Assembly: GCA_011316305.1 (NCBI GenBank)
Contig: SAUG01000042.1
Span: 310,001-374,000, forward strand
Reading direction: 5' to 3'
Origin: Rusavskia elegans
Lineage: Eukaryota; Ascomycota; Lecanoromycetes; Teloschistales; Teloschistaceae
Length of the DNA: 64,000 bases
Below are positions 10,590 to 21,740 of this stretch, one piece after another. Positions within the stretch are counted from its first letter, which is position 1, and the number at the start of each line of letters is the position of its first letter. The notes beneath the pieces are model-generated. The model had not been told where the DNA came from. It searched no databases and saw only the letters and a program-made list of their open reading frames with translations. Both the position numbers and the translations under genes were made by a program.

Positions 10590-11169
10590 TGAGAGCAGGG
10601 GAGGTTGTGTCGGGCAAGATTATGAGAAGGGGCTTTGAGGCGGGAAGCGTTGCAGCGGTGAGCGTTTGGCGTTTCTGGAGCGAGTGTCCCTAGGGATTTG
10701 TCTATTCTATGGAAGGACTACAGGTTGGGCTTGGTTGGGATCATGTTGTCGTGTGGAGGTTCCGAGACGTGTTATTACTATCCTGTAATCGAATCCGAAA
10801 TCAACAATTAGTGATACTGAGATCTTGCGAGTACTCAGGCTGTGTGGGGCTGTTATGTGAAGCGATTGAATCGGGGTTGTTTTTTGCGTCGTTCACAAGA
10901 ATCCCCTCATTGCTCAGACTTACTCGGGTGTTCAGCGGAACGACCAGTCAACGGTACTTGTATGTCCGACAAGTGGCAAAATCATCCAGTGGAAGTGTGA
11001 GTATGTTGGACTGACATAGTAGTAGGGGTATCTTGATCGTCGGACGATGCTTTTCATAAATTAAAATCCTCCCTGGTTTTCTCAAAATCATGTATCATAC
11101 AAATCATATGGACATCAAGTACTCCAAGTTCAAGCCTCCAACCCACTGGAGAACCCAATCAAAACCCTC
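10590..11169. other. Spacer between convergent genes
   Basis: 3' flanks of the zinc-ribbon gene and the transporter gene. A 101-codon frame at 10709-11014 has no recognisable features. Confidence 0.5.
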
Positions 11170-13216
11170 CTACATTATCCCCGCATTCGATCCCTTCCTC
11201 CTAAACGTATAAACCGGCCTCTTCTTCCAACTCATCCTTGCATCCTTCTCATCTTCTTCCGGGTTCCTGACAGCAGTACTCATCCTTCTCCCCGCCTCCA
11301 GGTGCTCGTGTTCCTCCGGATTCATCTTCTTCATCCATCTCCAATCATCAATTCCCTTATCCCGGATATTATGGCTGGCCTTGAACACGTTCCAAGAATC
11401 GCCGTGCTCGAAGAATGTATCCATTTGCTCCAGGCTTCTGCCCGCGGTTTCGGGATACATGAGGATGATGAAGGGGATGCAGAAGATGTTAAGGCCGAAG
11501 AGGAGGAGGAGGGTGCCGTAGCTGATGGCTTGGAAGAGGAAGGGAGTGATCATGGTGATGATGCCATTGCCGATGGACCACCCGACAACGGACCAGGCGC
11601 CACCCTTTGCACGCACATTCAGTGGGAAGATTTCAGTTGGGTAGAGCCATGGGGTTGTGAGCCAGGTGGCACCGAAAGTCGCAGTATACAGGAAGGTGAG
11701 AGTGGCGACGCCAGCGCCGAAAGAGCGTTGGCTAGGTCCCTGGATCTGAGCGTACTTATCGAGGATGCCGGCAATCAGGAGTTCAACGGCCATGGCGACA
11801 GCGCCCCAGACCATGGTGGCTAGAGAAGTATTAGTGTGCAGTCTGGAACTTGCATTCCGAAAATGTGGACCTACACCGGCGACCATATCTATCCAAAGTG
11901 ATAACGGCGAAGATGACAGAAAACATGTAGCTAATGTTGTTGAATCCAGCGAGCAGCTTGCTGAGTTGCAACTCAAAGCCAGCATCCTGGAACAAGTCCA
12001 CAGCATAGACTGTAATGACACCAATTCCCACCAGTTCTTGCATGATCTGAAGCCAAACGGCAAGGAAGACCCGCCAACGCAGTTGTTTTGAGTATTTGTC
12101 CTTGGGAAACAACATGGCGGCATAGTGGTTTGCACCCGAGGTCTCGAGCTCGTATTTCACAACCTTCTTGATGCCTTTCAGTTCATATTCGACGTCTACG
12201 TCACGTGTTGCTTTGAGGACATTCCGAGCTTCTTCCTCCCGTCCCATCTTCATCAACCAACGGGGTGATTCCGGGAAGAAGTTAATGCCAACTCCGATGA
12301 TGAGAACGAAGATAATCTGTAACGCCAACGGTGTTCGCCAAGCCATCTCATGATTGGGGTCGAGATAAGCAAAGTATTCGATCCAGTACGCTAGAGCCAA
12401 TCCTCCAATGTTCTGAATCGCACGGTTAACATGCCACTTTTTTGGAGGAACTTTGTTGGAGACTCACCATGAAGAATTCTATGGCCAAGAAAGCACCTCG
12501 AGCTGAATGACTACTGACTTCAGCGGACCAGACAGGAACGACGCAATCAATAGCTCCGACACCAACGCCAGAAATGACACGTGCGCAGCACATCCAGGTG
12601 ATATTGTAGGCAGATGCTTGAAGGACGGCACCAAGTAAGGCCCACAGACATCCGAAGACGACAGCCTTGATGCGACCCATACGATCGGCCAAAGAACCAG
12701 CGATGAGGGCGCCAATCAAGGTGCCTCCGTAGTAGACAGAAACGATACCGCCCAGGGCAGCGACATTGCGGGAGTTTCCTTCCAAGTGTCAAAATACGGA
12801 CAGGTACGTACTGAACCAGACAGAGTTACCTTCAATAGGGGCAATGCCCATAAGTTCCTGATAATGAGGGTTTAAATTGACTTGTGACATTACACCCTGG
12901 TCGTAGCCGTAGAACATGATTGCAACACCTGCAGAAACCTCAGTTCAGCTTGGGAAATGGCATGATGTCGACGGGTAGTCATACCAGCAAACAGATTGAT
13001 GGCCTTGTACATGGTCTTGGGGCTCTTGAACTTGATCATTCTTCCTTGACTGTAACCACCAACGAACCACTTTTCGAATTTCCATGGCTCTGGATATTTC
13101 AGATTCTCGTAATCGTCTCCGTCCTGTAAAGCCTTGTCCGAGGCTGGGCTGGCACCTTTTTCGTCTGTTTCGGAAGATGTTTTCGAATCCGTCTTTTCAT
13201 TCTGACCCGCGGCCAT
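11170..13216 (-). CDS. MFS sugar-transporter-family permease (609 aa)
   Basis: Plasma-membrane proton/sugar-type symporter of the major facilitator superfamily. Exons are 13216-12985, 12928-12830, 12778-12468, 12412-11875 and 11819-11170, all in phase. After a charged cytosolic N-terminus come the family signatures: GYDQGVMSQVN in TM1, SLADRMGRIKAV between TM2 and TM3, RVISGVGVGAID in TM4, FFPESPRWLMKMGREEEA after TM6, QELVGIGVITVYA in TM7, RYGRRS, WLYPTEIFPLNVRAKG, and PETAGRSLEQMD after TM12. The last 90 residues form a cytosolic, charged tail. The substrate (hexose, lactose, quinate or other) cannot be told. The ATG at 13216 is chosen because it is the first in-frame ATG before the conserved region. 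Confidence 0.92.
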
Positions 13217-14244
13217 ATCGCCAAGGACAGGAGGTGCCAAGTGATATAAGCTTTGGAGGTAATTCGGGCTCTTTTTCTATACGAGTAGCTCCCGGAAGTG
13301 GCTTTTCGAGATGCGCGACAAGACGCTTAATAGGATGTAACAACCAACGTGGTCGCAGCCGGGGGTAGAGTTTTGGGTGCTCAAGCTCGTTGGCGCAAGG
13401 TGCAGCGATGGGGAGCTGGGAAAGATGTAGTCAAGGCCGAGGCGAGGCCAGAGAAGACATGAGGATAGAGAAAGTTTGCAGGCAGCGAGGGTCCTCGAGT
13501 AATTTGCAGCAGGAGCGAGTAGACGAAGGAGCATTCCTTCTGCAGCCATGTGGAAGCGCAGACCAACCAATTTCCGGATGAGAAAGCATGACGTTAATCT
13601 TCCTAGCAAAACGCGGTGCATAGTCGCGTGCGGAGTATGGGAATCGGAATGATTGGCATGTTGAACGGCAGTATGGTTCCGAACTGACCAATAGAGGATG
13701 AACATCGATGTTCTTTACAGCCGCGCCAATTGATCTTGCCGATCTTGCCGATGACAGACCATATCTGGAAACTAGTGCAAGTATAGAGTACTCCACCTTG
13801 TTTGATAGTAGGATATCCTTTCCGAGTCTGCTTGGTCTGCGGGGTCAGTGCAACGAGACGAGTAGCGACCGACCGCCGATAGAATGCGCGAGCAGACTGG
13901 CGAGAAGTAATCATGATCACGGCTTGATGAGACTCAGGAAATTTTTGGAGCCAGGCGCATACTCCCAACATGTATGCGGCTGCTAAGGTTAGCCGTATCC
14001 GAGGATAAGAAATCTGGTGTGACTGACCCTTTTTTTCAATCTTACCTTGCTAGATCCCAAGCATGTTCCTGGCTTTTTGCATTGCAATGCAAGATTATAG
14101 CTCAATTTCCTTTTGTTTGCTCTCTCTCTCTCGTGAAACACTGGCTAGGTCGACCTTTGCGAGACTTGTGAACAGGGTATCATATTTCAGAACCGATACT
14201 CCGCTACGCTATGCAAATTTCGACCTGTTTCACCGCCAGTGGCA
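13217..14244. other. Intergenic, possible but unsupported short frames
   Basis: Promoter side of the transporter and 3' side of HOS2. Overlapping minus-strand frames (13431-13796, 121 codons; 13603-13971, 122 codons) have Arg/Ser-rich, presequence-like starts but no recognised family and no clean exon structure. Confidence 0.4.
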
Positions 14245-15706
14245 TCAATGAGCATATTCGCCTCTTCCTCCGGCACCTCTTTCTTTCCTTCTTCGGCCAT
14301 GGTCTTTGGCGTCCCGTTCTTCTTCGATCTCCCTTTCCATCTCTTCCCGGACAGCTCCCAAGTCTGGCGGGACATGCTGCAATTGTATGCTCGGGTTCCC
14401 TTCTACGTACCTCAATTGCTCGTGGACACTCGCTACGATGTCTCGAAGATACTTGTCACTGTTCTTGTTGTCGTATCTCCCTGTTTGACTCAACTCGGGA
14501 TACAAGCTCTTGTCTGGTGCGAAATGCTCGATAAATGGGGTATGTGACGGTAGAGAACGATGCAGCTCGGTGCCAATACATATACTAGTCTCATGTGCCC
14601 ATAGACGGGCGACATTTCGTGGCGTGTAGCCACCGCCCCCGAGTACTAACAGTGGACAACCGAAGCTCTTGGTGTATTCGACACAGGCGCCGTGAGCGCG
14701 GATGTTAAGATTGAAGCAACCCAGGCGATCACCGCCGAGGGAGTCCCCCCCACACTGTAGCACTATCGCTGTTGGCTGGTAGACTTGGCAACAGGGGCCG
14801 ACGACATCTTTGAAAAGCTGGATATAGCTATCATCGTCAATGCCATCCTGCAGTGGCACGTTAAGGCTGTGATGAGCGCCAGGGTTGGCATTGTTCCTGG
14901 GTCCGATGTCATCACTTCCACCCGTGCCTGGAAAGTAATTCATCTTGTCATATTTATGCAATGACAAGGTCATGACACGATCGGTGGACCAGAAGGCCTG
15001 TTCGACGCCATCTCCATGATGAACGTCAAGATCGATGTAGAGCACACGGGGATGATACAGTAGGAGCTGCAGGATAGCTAGGACGATGTCGTTGATGTAG
15101 CAAAAGCCGCTTGCCTCGGCCTTCTTGGCGTGGTGAAGACCACCGGACCAATTAATAGCAATATTGGACTGCTTATTGGTCAATTTGCGTGCTGCATCCA
15201 GTGAAGCACCTGAGTAGAGGGAGCAATAGTCGTAGAGGCCATCAAAAACCGGACAGTCATCCCCCATGTTGTATGGCCAGACATTGTTATTGTCGGGCTC
15301 CAGCTTGTCCTTTGGTGTAATCCTGGGCTTGATGTTCAATCTTCATCCTTTACTGGAGCACTTGCATGACCTACCTTGACAAAAACTCGATGTAGTCATC
15401 CTTGTGGTACTCGGTCATTTCTTGATAGGTGGCTGCTCTAGGGATATAGACATCCATTGCCTCATGCATGCCATAAGCTAAGATGATCTTATTGGTCAGA
15501 GTGAGCCTCCAGGGCTTCATGGGATGTTTGGGGCCAAAATGCATCCTCTCGACTTCAGGATTGGCGTGATAGGAGACGACATAGCCTTTGGGTCTTTGAA
15601 TGCCATTCTTGATGATCTCCCAAGCGACTTTCTCGTCGAGTGTCAAAGTTGATGTCGCGCCAGGTTGAGGGTGGTTGTAGTCATTGACTACGGCACTTCG
15701 GGTCAT
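14245..15706 (-). CDS. HOS2 (hosA-like): Class I histone deacetylase, HOS2 type (469 aa)
   Basis: Zn-dependent lysine deacetylase acting on histone tails. In yeast Hos2 works in the Set3 complex at transcribed genes. Exons are 15706-15375 and 15322-14245. The 52-nt intron restores FLSR-ITPKDK in phase. Catalytic features visible are [19 protein letters not shown] (the His-His pair), [17 protein letters not shown] (Zn-binding Asp and His), the SLHKY motif, [14 protein letters not shown], and [14 protein letters not shown] (transition-state Tyr). The stretch [20 protein letters not shown] matches Hos2 rather than Rpd3. The C-terminus is a charged Glu/Arg/Gly tail. The start at 15706 ([13 protein letters not shown]) gives a longer N-terminus than yeast and is the least certain part. 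It is divergent from the ING/PHD gene. Confidence 0.95.
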
Positions 15707-16352
15707 CTTGAAAAAGACCTGTATGAGACTGTCATAATTCTCATGATACTCATACAAATCTCTGTGCGTAAGGTAGTCATGATAGAGGATTTGTACAGAA
15801 TATCATCGATTGTCGTCGCTCGGCTGCAGCCCTACAGGAAACGTGCAAGCGGCTTGGCGCCCAGCCAGCCCCAGTGAGCAAAATGCCACCACGACGACTA
15901 CGCCGCGTCGTAAGTCTGCTTGAAATGGTCTACAGAGACCAGGAAAGGCCGAACCGAATTAAGCTGCTGTCTGACGCACATATGAACACAGAGGCAAGCC
16001 GGACACGACGTGGTACGTCATTTTAAACGACATCTCAGCAGACACTCGGGCGCGAACTTTTCCCCTTAAGTACAACGCCCCTTTCGCCATCCATTTGGGC
16101 CGTTGCTGTAGGATTTTACTTATTGTCGCTCAACAATAAACCTCGTCTGTCCTCTGTTTCTGATACTCAGGTATCCTTCATTAGTGTTGGTCGAATAGTA
16201 TCTCAATACAAATTCTCAATCATTTTCTCATTTCATTCGTCGAGCAAATGGTGTTCAAGTCTACAATCTGCTCAGACTAAAATCACTTTAAAGTTTTTCT
16301 GACCTGACGATAGACTCTGGGACCCGTCCCAGAGATATCTCCATCTACAGAC
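15707..16352. promoter_or_regulatory. Divergent promoter between HOS2 and the ING/PHD gene
   Basis: 646 bp between the two start codons. It has a pyrimidine-rich stretch upstream of the ING gene (about 16136-16170). A tiny ATG-initiated frame at 15883 followed by a GTAAGT donor is present but not convincing as a gene. Confidence 0.45.
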
Positions 16353-17600
16353 ATGGCACTCGCTGAGGATGCAGCTTCCGTGCTGGAAGAATTTGTACAA
16401 AATGTGGCCAACCTTCCCGCCGAGATAGCACATCTTCTGGAAGAGATCCAGGCCAAAGATCGTGTCGTCCAGGAGTGTCGTTCAAACGCCGCTTCTCGCG
16501 ATGCCAGCATCCAGAAATTCCTTAAGCTAAATGGTGCCGGTCAGGCGAACCCAAAGGACGAACCCTACTCGAAAGCCATCCTCGCCGATTACGACAAAGC
16601 CCAAATCTTCCAAGAAGAGAAGATCAACCTCGGCGATAGGGCTGCCCTCCTGCTCGACCGCCAAATCAAACGCCTGGATCTCAAGATCCGCGATCTCCAG
16701 AACGAAGGCGCCATAGCCATCGACCCACAACTCCCCTCTCTCCTCAACAACAACAGCAGCACTCTCAACTCCCGCTTACCACCTCTTATAACACCCATGT
16801 CCAGCACTTCCACCCCATTACACCCCCTCTCCGGCAACGCCGGCCCCTCTACAACAATCGCCAACAACCCCCTCAGCCGCCTCGTCCAACAACCAACCCG
16901 CCAACCCTCCCCCCTCACAACCACAGGCCCCATAACCGTAAACTCCACCCTCGCCGCCCCATCCACTTCCCGTTCAACCGCCCGCTCACCCTCAACCGAC
17001 ACCTCCAAACGCCGCCGCCTAAATGCAACCCACCTCTCCATCCCCGCCACCTCCTCCTCCCTCCGCCAATCCTCCCTCGGCCCCGGCACCCCCAAAGGCA
17101 GCCACTCTGCGCTCCCCCATTCCCGCAGCGGCAGCGCCGGTCCCCGCCCTTCTCAATCCCACACCGCTCTCAAAACCTCATCCAAATCCAGCACGCGCCC
17201 GCCCCACCAACGCATCTCGCACCTCAACCCCTCGCAGACGAAATCCGGCGGGAGCAGCAAAAAGCGCAATCGCCCCAGCAAACAGCGACATCATTTGGCT
17301 TTCTCGTCCAAAGACGGCAGCACGGGCGGCGATGGGAATGAGAGCAGTTTTAATAGCGAGGTGGATGCCGATGGGATGGATTTGGATGTTGATGGGGAGG
17401 GGGTGGAGGAAGGGGATGAGGGGGAGGTGGATGATAAGAAGCTTTATTGTACGTGTCAGAAGATTAGCAGTGGGGATATGGTGGCTTGTGATAACGATGA
17501 TTGTCCGTTTGAGTGGTTCCATTGGGCGTGTGTGGGCGTCAAGGAAGAGCCTAAGGGGGCGTGGTTTTGTGATCTTTGTAGGGCGAAGTTGGGCAAGTAG
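16353..17600 (+). CDS. ING-family PHD-finger protein (YNG2/PHO23-like, 415 aa)
   Basis: Chromatin reader subunit of a histone acetyltransferase or deacetylase complex (NuA4 or Rpd3L in yeast). Intronless. Residues about 5-115 are the helical ING domain (EEFVQNVANLPAEIAHLLEE to QIKRLDLKIRDLQNEGAIAI). Residues 120-330 are Ser/Thr/Pro-rich and disordered, with basic clusters such as KRRRLNATH and SKKRNRPSKQRHH. An acidic stretch follows. The C-terminal PHD finger (about residues 362-412) is complete: LYCTCQKISSGDMVACDN, then CPFEWFHWACVGV and WFCDLC, i.e. Cys4-His-Cys3, with the aromatic cage typical of H3K4me3 readers. Whether it is the Yng2 or Pho23 orthologue cannot be decided from sequence reading alone. 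Confidence 0.9.
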   Translation: MALAEDAASVLEEFVQNVANLPAEIAHLLEEIQAKDRVVQECRSNAASRDASIQKFLKLNGAGQANPKDEPYSKAILADYDKAQIFQEEKINLGDRAALLLDRQIKRLDLKIRDLQNEGAIAIDPQLPSLLNNNSSTLNSRLPPLITPMSSTSTPLHPLSGNAGPSTTIANNPLSRLVQQPTRQPSPLTTTGPITVNSTLAAPSTSRSTARSPSTDTSKRRRLNATHLSIPATSSSLRQSSLGPGTPKGSHSALPHSRSGSAGPRPSQSHTALKTSSKSSTRPPHQRISHLNPSQTKSGGSSKKRNRPSKQRHHLAFSSKDGSTGGDGNESSFNSEVDADGMDLDVDGEGVEEGDEGEVDDKKLYCTCQKISSGDMVACDNDDCPFEWFHWACVGVKEEPKGAWFCDLCRAKLGK

Positions 17601-17963
17601 GGGGCGTGGTTTGATATGTCCTTTCCATTTGTACTTTGATCGGGTCTGGGATTTCAGGGAGGGAGTTTCGGTAGTAGAGCACTTACTTTCCTGAGGAATC
17701 TCTAACATCTTCACTTGGGATCTTGATCGTAATTTACAACATACGAATCACATTCATGCTCTAAAGATGTCTCCTAAATCATGCCATAGCTGGGACCCAA
17801 GGATATATTGACTCATACACAAAATACCCACGCCTAGAAAATGCACATGTACTCCTTTTTCGATAATTCTTAATGTCCATGAGAGTCGTTATCGCATACT
17901 GGTACTGGCCATCAAAGAATGTTTATGAACCGTACTACATGTATAGGCAAAGAAGCATATTGA
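17601..17963. other. Spacer between convergent genes
   Basis: 3' flanks of the ING gene and the OSBP gene. Nothing else was seen. Confidence 0.5.
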
Positions 17964-19930
17964 CTAGGATTTTGCATCCACAAATTCGTCAAGATCACTC
18001 GTCAGAGTGTCTACGCGCTTGACCGGTTGCCCTGGCTCCAGTGGATCCTGGAGGTTATGAGGATTTCCTGATGGGGGAGCTTGGCCACTGCCCGAAACCG
18101 AGGTAGAATTGTCCGACTGGCCAAAATCGATCAGATCGTTTGATGCGGCAGGGGGCGGAGCGGTTGTTGGGTGTGTCTTCGTAGATGGGATCGAATTGTT
18201 CTGTGAGGTTTGGCCTCGCAGAATTGGGGCCACAGCTAAAATCTGCTTCGACATAGCGTCTGGTGTTGGACCATCGCTGCCCATAGAAGTCAGTATGGCA
18301 GTGTGATCTCAAGCTTGAATTTAGTCCTCACATATTCGCCGCTAATATCCAATCCAGGGCCTCCTCACCCTCTTCTGATCCCCCCGGACCACCGCGCACT
18401 TTTCTGAAGAGTTTCGGATGCCATTCGGTACCTGATTGCTGCCTTTGGGCTGCCAATTCTCTTTGTTGGTCCTCGATCTTCGTTTTCTCGTCTGTCGCGG
18501 CCTCATGATTTTGCTCTTTGATCGCGATGACTGTCTTGTGCCAGAGCTTTTGCGATTCACCTTCGTCTTGTTCCTCTAGCGGGCGTACATTTGGCGGCGT
18601 ATGTCTAGCGTGTGTTGCGTCGAATAAAACTTCCTTTTTCCCCGTCTATTGCTCTCAGTAATAGGTCTGGCTAGAAACGGGCTTGGGTACGAACCATAAC
18701 ATTTTTCGCAACCATCTCTCCGCTCCACATGCCGGACAACTCATATAACGTCTCTCCGGTCTTTTCATTTCTGATCACCCCACCGATGGCATTGTACGTA
18801 CCCCCAAAATAGCCCTTCGTTTTAAATTCGACGTCCGCGACCAGCCCGTTCTCGGGACATCGAACAAAGCTATGATCGCCCAATTCGTACTTCATCTTGC
18901 CGAACAAGATACCTCGGGCGTACATATTTGGCTGAGTAAGGAAGCTTGCCATGAACCATGGAAATTAGCGACAATATGAAGTGCGAGGCGGGGCCGAGAT
19001 TCGACATACTATTTTTCACCGCCCCGTGATTTGCCGACATTCATTAAGCGTAAGATAGCGACGCCTTCCATCATGCTCGCAGCGGAGTTACCAAGGAATT
19101 TGCTTCGAGGTACGAGGGCACCGTCGATCCTTATACCATGCTCTGGCGCCATGAAAAAGTAGCTTGATTTAGGGGGGTGGTGTGATGTCTGCTCGGAGAT
19201 ATAGTAGCCACGGGTGTTGTCAGGGTAGTCCCAGTAGCCGGTGAAGATTTCGCCCAATATTGGATTCAGGGGTTTCTTGACTCCGCTTGCGAACCACGTC
19301 AGCTTGTGTGGAGGAATTGGCTGGTATTCATCACAACTCACGGAGGCTTGATGTGCCAACCGCTCAGGTAGAATTTGACGACGGAAAGAAATCGTTGAAC
19401 AGGGTCGTGGACTTCTGGCAAGGGAAGAAGTAGTTCTGGATGTGCCATGAAGCTATGGATGGTATGATCAGTTGTGTTATTGGAGCCATCGGAACGGGTG
19501 TGTACTTTGTTATTCTCTCGAGCATCGACCTGGGTTCAAGGATGAAGGTCGGTAATGTCACCCGGCTCAAGTCGGCACCGGGTCGGAGTTGGGAGATGAT
19601 GTGTGAGAGGACTGAGGAGGGCGGTTGAGTTCAGTAAAGGTCTGGGCTCAGGGATGCTGCGGGCATAAAGGCTGAAAAGTTCGACTGACCATTTCCTTGA
19701 TCGGGCTCCACCACTGGGTGGAAGGTCAGCGCTGGCGGTGCGAGCAGTAGGATAGATAGCTGATTACCTGTCTCGTCCTCACCACCGGCCTGATCGGATC
19801 TCTCCTCGTTTCCATTGATCGAACCGCCTATGAGATTTTCGACGTCGGTTTAGCGGATCGAGAGAGCGTAGGAGTGTTATGTACCTTTGAGGGACATCCG
19901 CCGATGGCCGTGGGCGTGGACGAGGGGCAT
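17964..19930 (-). CDS. KES1/OSH-like: Oxysterol-binding protein-related lipid-transfer protein (499 aa)
   Basis: Cytosolic sterol/PI4P or PS/PI4P exchanger at membrane contact sites. Nine exons: 19930-19885, 19827-19768, 19713-19690 (24 nt), 19611-19506, 19452-19342, 19285-19010, 18944-18695, 18645-18332 and 18276-17964. All are phase-consistent and total exactly 500 codons. The ORD domain runs from [20 protein letters not shown] to about residue 390. The lid side has [17 protein letters not shown]. The family signature EQTSHHPP is at about residues 144-151 and binds PI4P headgroups through the two His. WSGEMVAKN and a C-terminal helix ([20 protein letters not shown]) follow. There is no PH domain, as in the short Osh4-7 group. 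The C-terminus is Ser/Pro-rich and disordered. Confidence 0.9.
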
Positions 19931-20113
19931 TGTGACTATTGCTATGGGGTTGCGTGGACGATGCGGTTGCTGAACTTCATAGGCTAGGTAGCTTAGGGCC
20001 TTTGTGAGCAAGTATAGAGTCGTTTGCTTTCATCAAGAGCAGCCATGATACTTGGTCGAGCAATAGAAGAATTGAGTGGTCAGGCTGACCGGTGAATCGT
20101 GGGGGTGCACTTT

Positions 20114-20307
20114 TGGCATATGCGAAACCAGTGCGACTGGCTTGGCACAGATTTTACGTCCTCTCCCCACAAATATTCTAACCAAGTTTAAAATTGCCCT
20201 AGACTAAAGAGAAAGGACTGGGTATACTTGATAACATAATTCAAGTAGATATTAATTATCTTAACAGTACGTGTATATACTTTTACGCACTGGTTTCGCA
20301 GATGCCA
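20114..20307. mobile_element. MITE-like element with 22-bp terminal inverted repeats
   Basis: Positions 20114-20135 (TGGCATATGCGAAACCAGTG then CG) and 20286-20307 are inverted copies of each other with a single mismatch. They enclose about 150 bp of AT-rich, non-coding sequence. The similarity stops abruptly at the outer ends. This is the structure of a miniature inverted-repeat transposable element about 194 bp long. A clear target-site duplication was not found, though the flanks TTT/AAT might hide a short one. It lies upstream of the OSBP gene start. No transposase is present. Confidence 0.5.
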
Positions 20308-20913
20308 ATTAAAAGACAGTCAGTCCGGTCCTATGCATGACTCCTACCGTACAATCTCGCGGTGAGCAGCATCGTTCCGACACTCCTAGATCCCTTCGAC
20401 TTGGCGGTGTGTATCCGATACCTCGACTGCCAGCTATACTACCAACTGTATACTAAAACGATAGGCTTAGTATCCGGATTTTTCTGCTCGCCGCGAGACC
20501 ATATAACCGCTGCAGAGTCGTTAGAGTACTCCTCGAGGTCCTCTAGACCGGAATAATACTTTAGTACTCCTGGAAATACCGCTGCTGTATCGCGAATACC
20601 GAATAGCAAGCTTATATACGAGGAATCAAGCAGTAAAGCAGATAATAGGCGAGGCAGGTACTCTTTGGCCAGCGCCTTAGACAAGGAGGTAATACTTCTT
20701 AAGACAATCCATCGTATCTTTCACCAAACATGCGTACCGTATCTGTCCCTATCTAACTACATGGACGTCTATGATGTAGCCAAGAAGGAGCATGAGATCA
20801 CACCGAGTGATCCAATCATACAAGTATGGTGCGCGGGATCAAACGGTAGTAGTGAGCAGAAGTATAAGCACTGCGTGGTCGATTTCCTCTACATCTCTTT
20901 TCCTAACCGTACT
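20308..20913. other. Spacer with an unexplained minus-strand frame
   Basis: Contains an 81-codon minus frame (20684-20439) rich in ATA/CTA/GTA codons, unlike neighbouring genes, which could be transposon-derived. No motif allows a family call. The right end is the 3' flank of the DUF3605 gene. Confidence 0.35.
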
Positions 20914-21740
20914 CTACTGTATCGATCGGCTGAGAGGTATATCACCATGCGTTACCTGCTCAACAAACTCCGGGTCGGGATCGAAAAGCATCACGTGGAA
21001 GTGCTCGACCGAGTGTATCGACTTCAACGACTTCCAATTCTTGAACCAAATGACCTTCAGCTGGATTAGAAAAAAACTTGCTTGATGGCAATCCCACTTT
21101 GGATCGGCTTACGTTTTCTTTGGGCACGGCTTGGCAAAACATCCTGTCGACGTATTCATCAATCTCACGACGCATCTCCTTTGTCAATTCTTTCGTGTCC
21201 GGATCATCCGGAAGGTCGAATTTGGTCCACACTACGAGATGGACGATCCGCTCGTCGATGCCATAGGGCCAATCATTATATAAGATCTTGATGTCACCTG
21301 CAACATTGTAAGCTTGTTCCCTGCAAGATCGATCGAGGAGCAAGCACCTGTTGCGGGATCGCGGAAAGGTGCTGGATCTTTCTGTTCAAGATCGGTCCAC
21401 TGTAAGCGCTCTTTGAGTACAAAGTCCATGACCGAGCCATGCTTCTTCTTCAGTTGGGCGTTGTATTCAAGATATCTTCGATGATCAGATGGCACTCGGA
21501 CGAAGCGGTCGAGTTGGTTATCCTCTTCGACTGTAAGCCAAAGAACGCATGGGCAAGGCACCTGACACTACCGATGGCTTTCTTGACCTCAGGCCATGTG
21601 AGGCGATGATAGTCCTTGTCATATCTGTCCACGAGTTGTTGATCCCTTTCACTGAGGTCGATGAGGAACTCTGGGCATTCTGCAGGCCACTGTTCCTTGG
21701 GAACGTTGACCCGCCAGTACGGAATATCTGCCTCGGCCAT
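20914..21740 (-). CDS. DUF3605 protein (N-acetylglucosamine-induced protein 1-like, 225 aa)
   Basis: Exons 21740-21572, 21530-21348, 21297-21113 and 21054-20914 join in phase to 226 codons. It begins [19 protein letters not shown]. It contains the hallmark blocks of the fungal DUF3605 family: [61 protein letters not shown] and [20 protein letters not shown]. The family is named after Candida NGT-locus 'N-acetylglucosamine-induced protein 1', but its biochemical role is not established. No signal peptide or membrane segment is visible. The middle intron splits the invariant [11 protein letters not shown]. Confidence 0.85.

Noticed and set aside
10287..13216. Secondary-metabolite cluster around the MFS permease
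   Set aside because: No backbone enzyme (PKS, NRPS, terpene synthase, DMATS) occurs in the window, and the neighbours are housekeeping genes. The permease belongs to the sugar family, not the drug-efflux families.
13431..13971. Two overlapping minus frames with presequence-like starts
   Set aside because: They compete in different frames, match no known small mitochondrial protein, and have no consistent exon structure.
16589..17095. 168-codon minus frame inside the ING/PHD gene
   Set aside because: Antisense to the Ser/Thr/Pro-rich linker, with Arg/Glu/Val-rich composition typical of mirrored low-complexity coding sequence.
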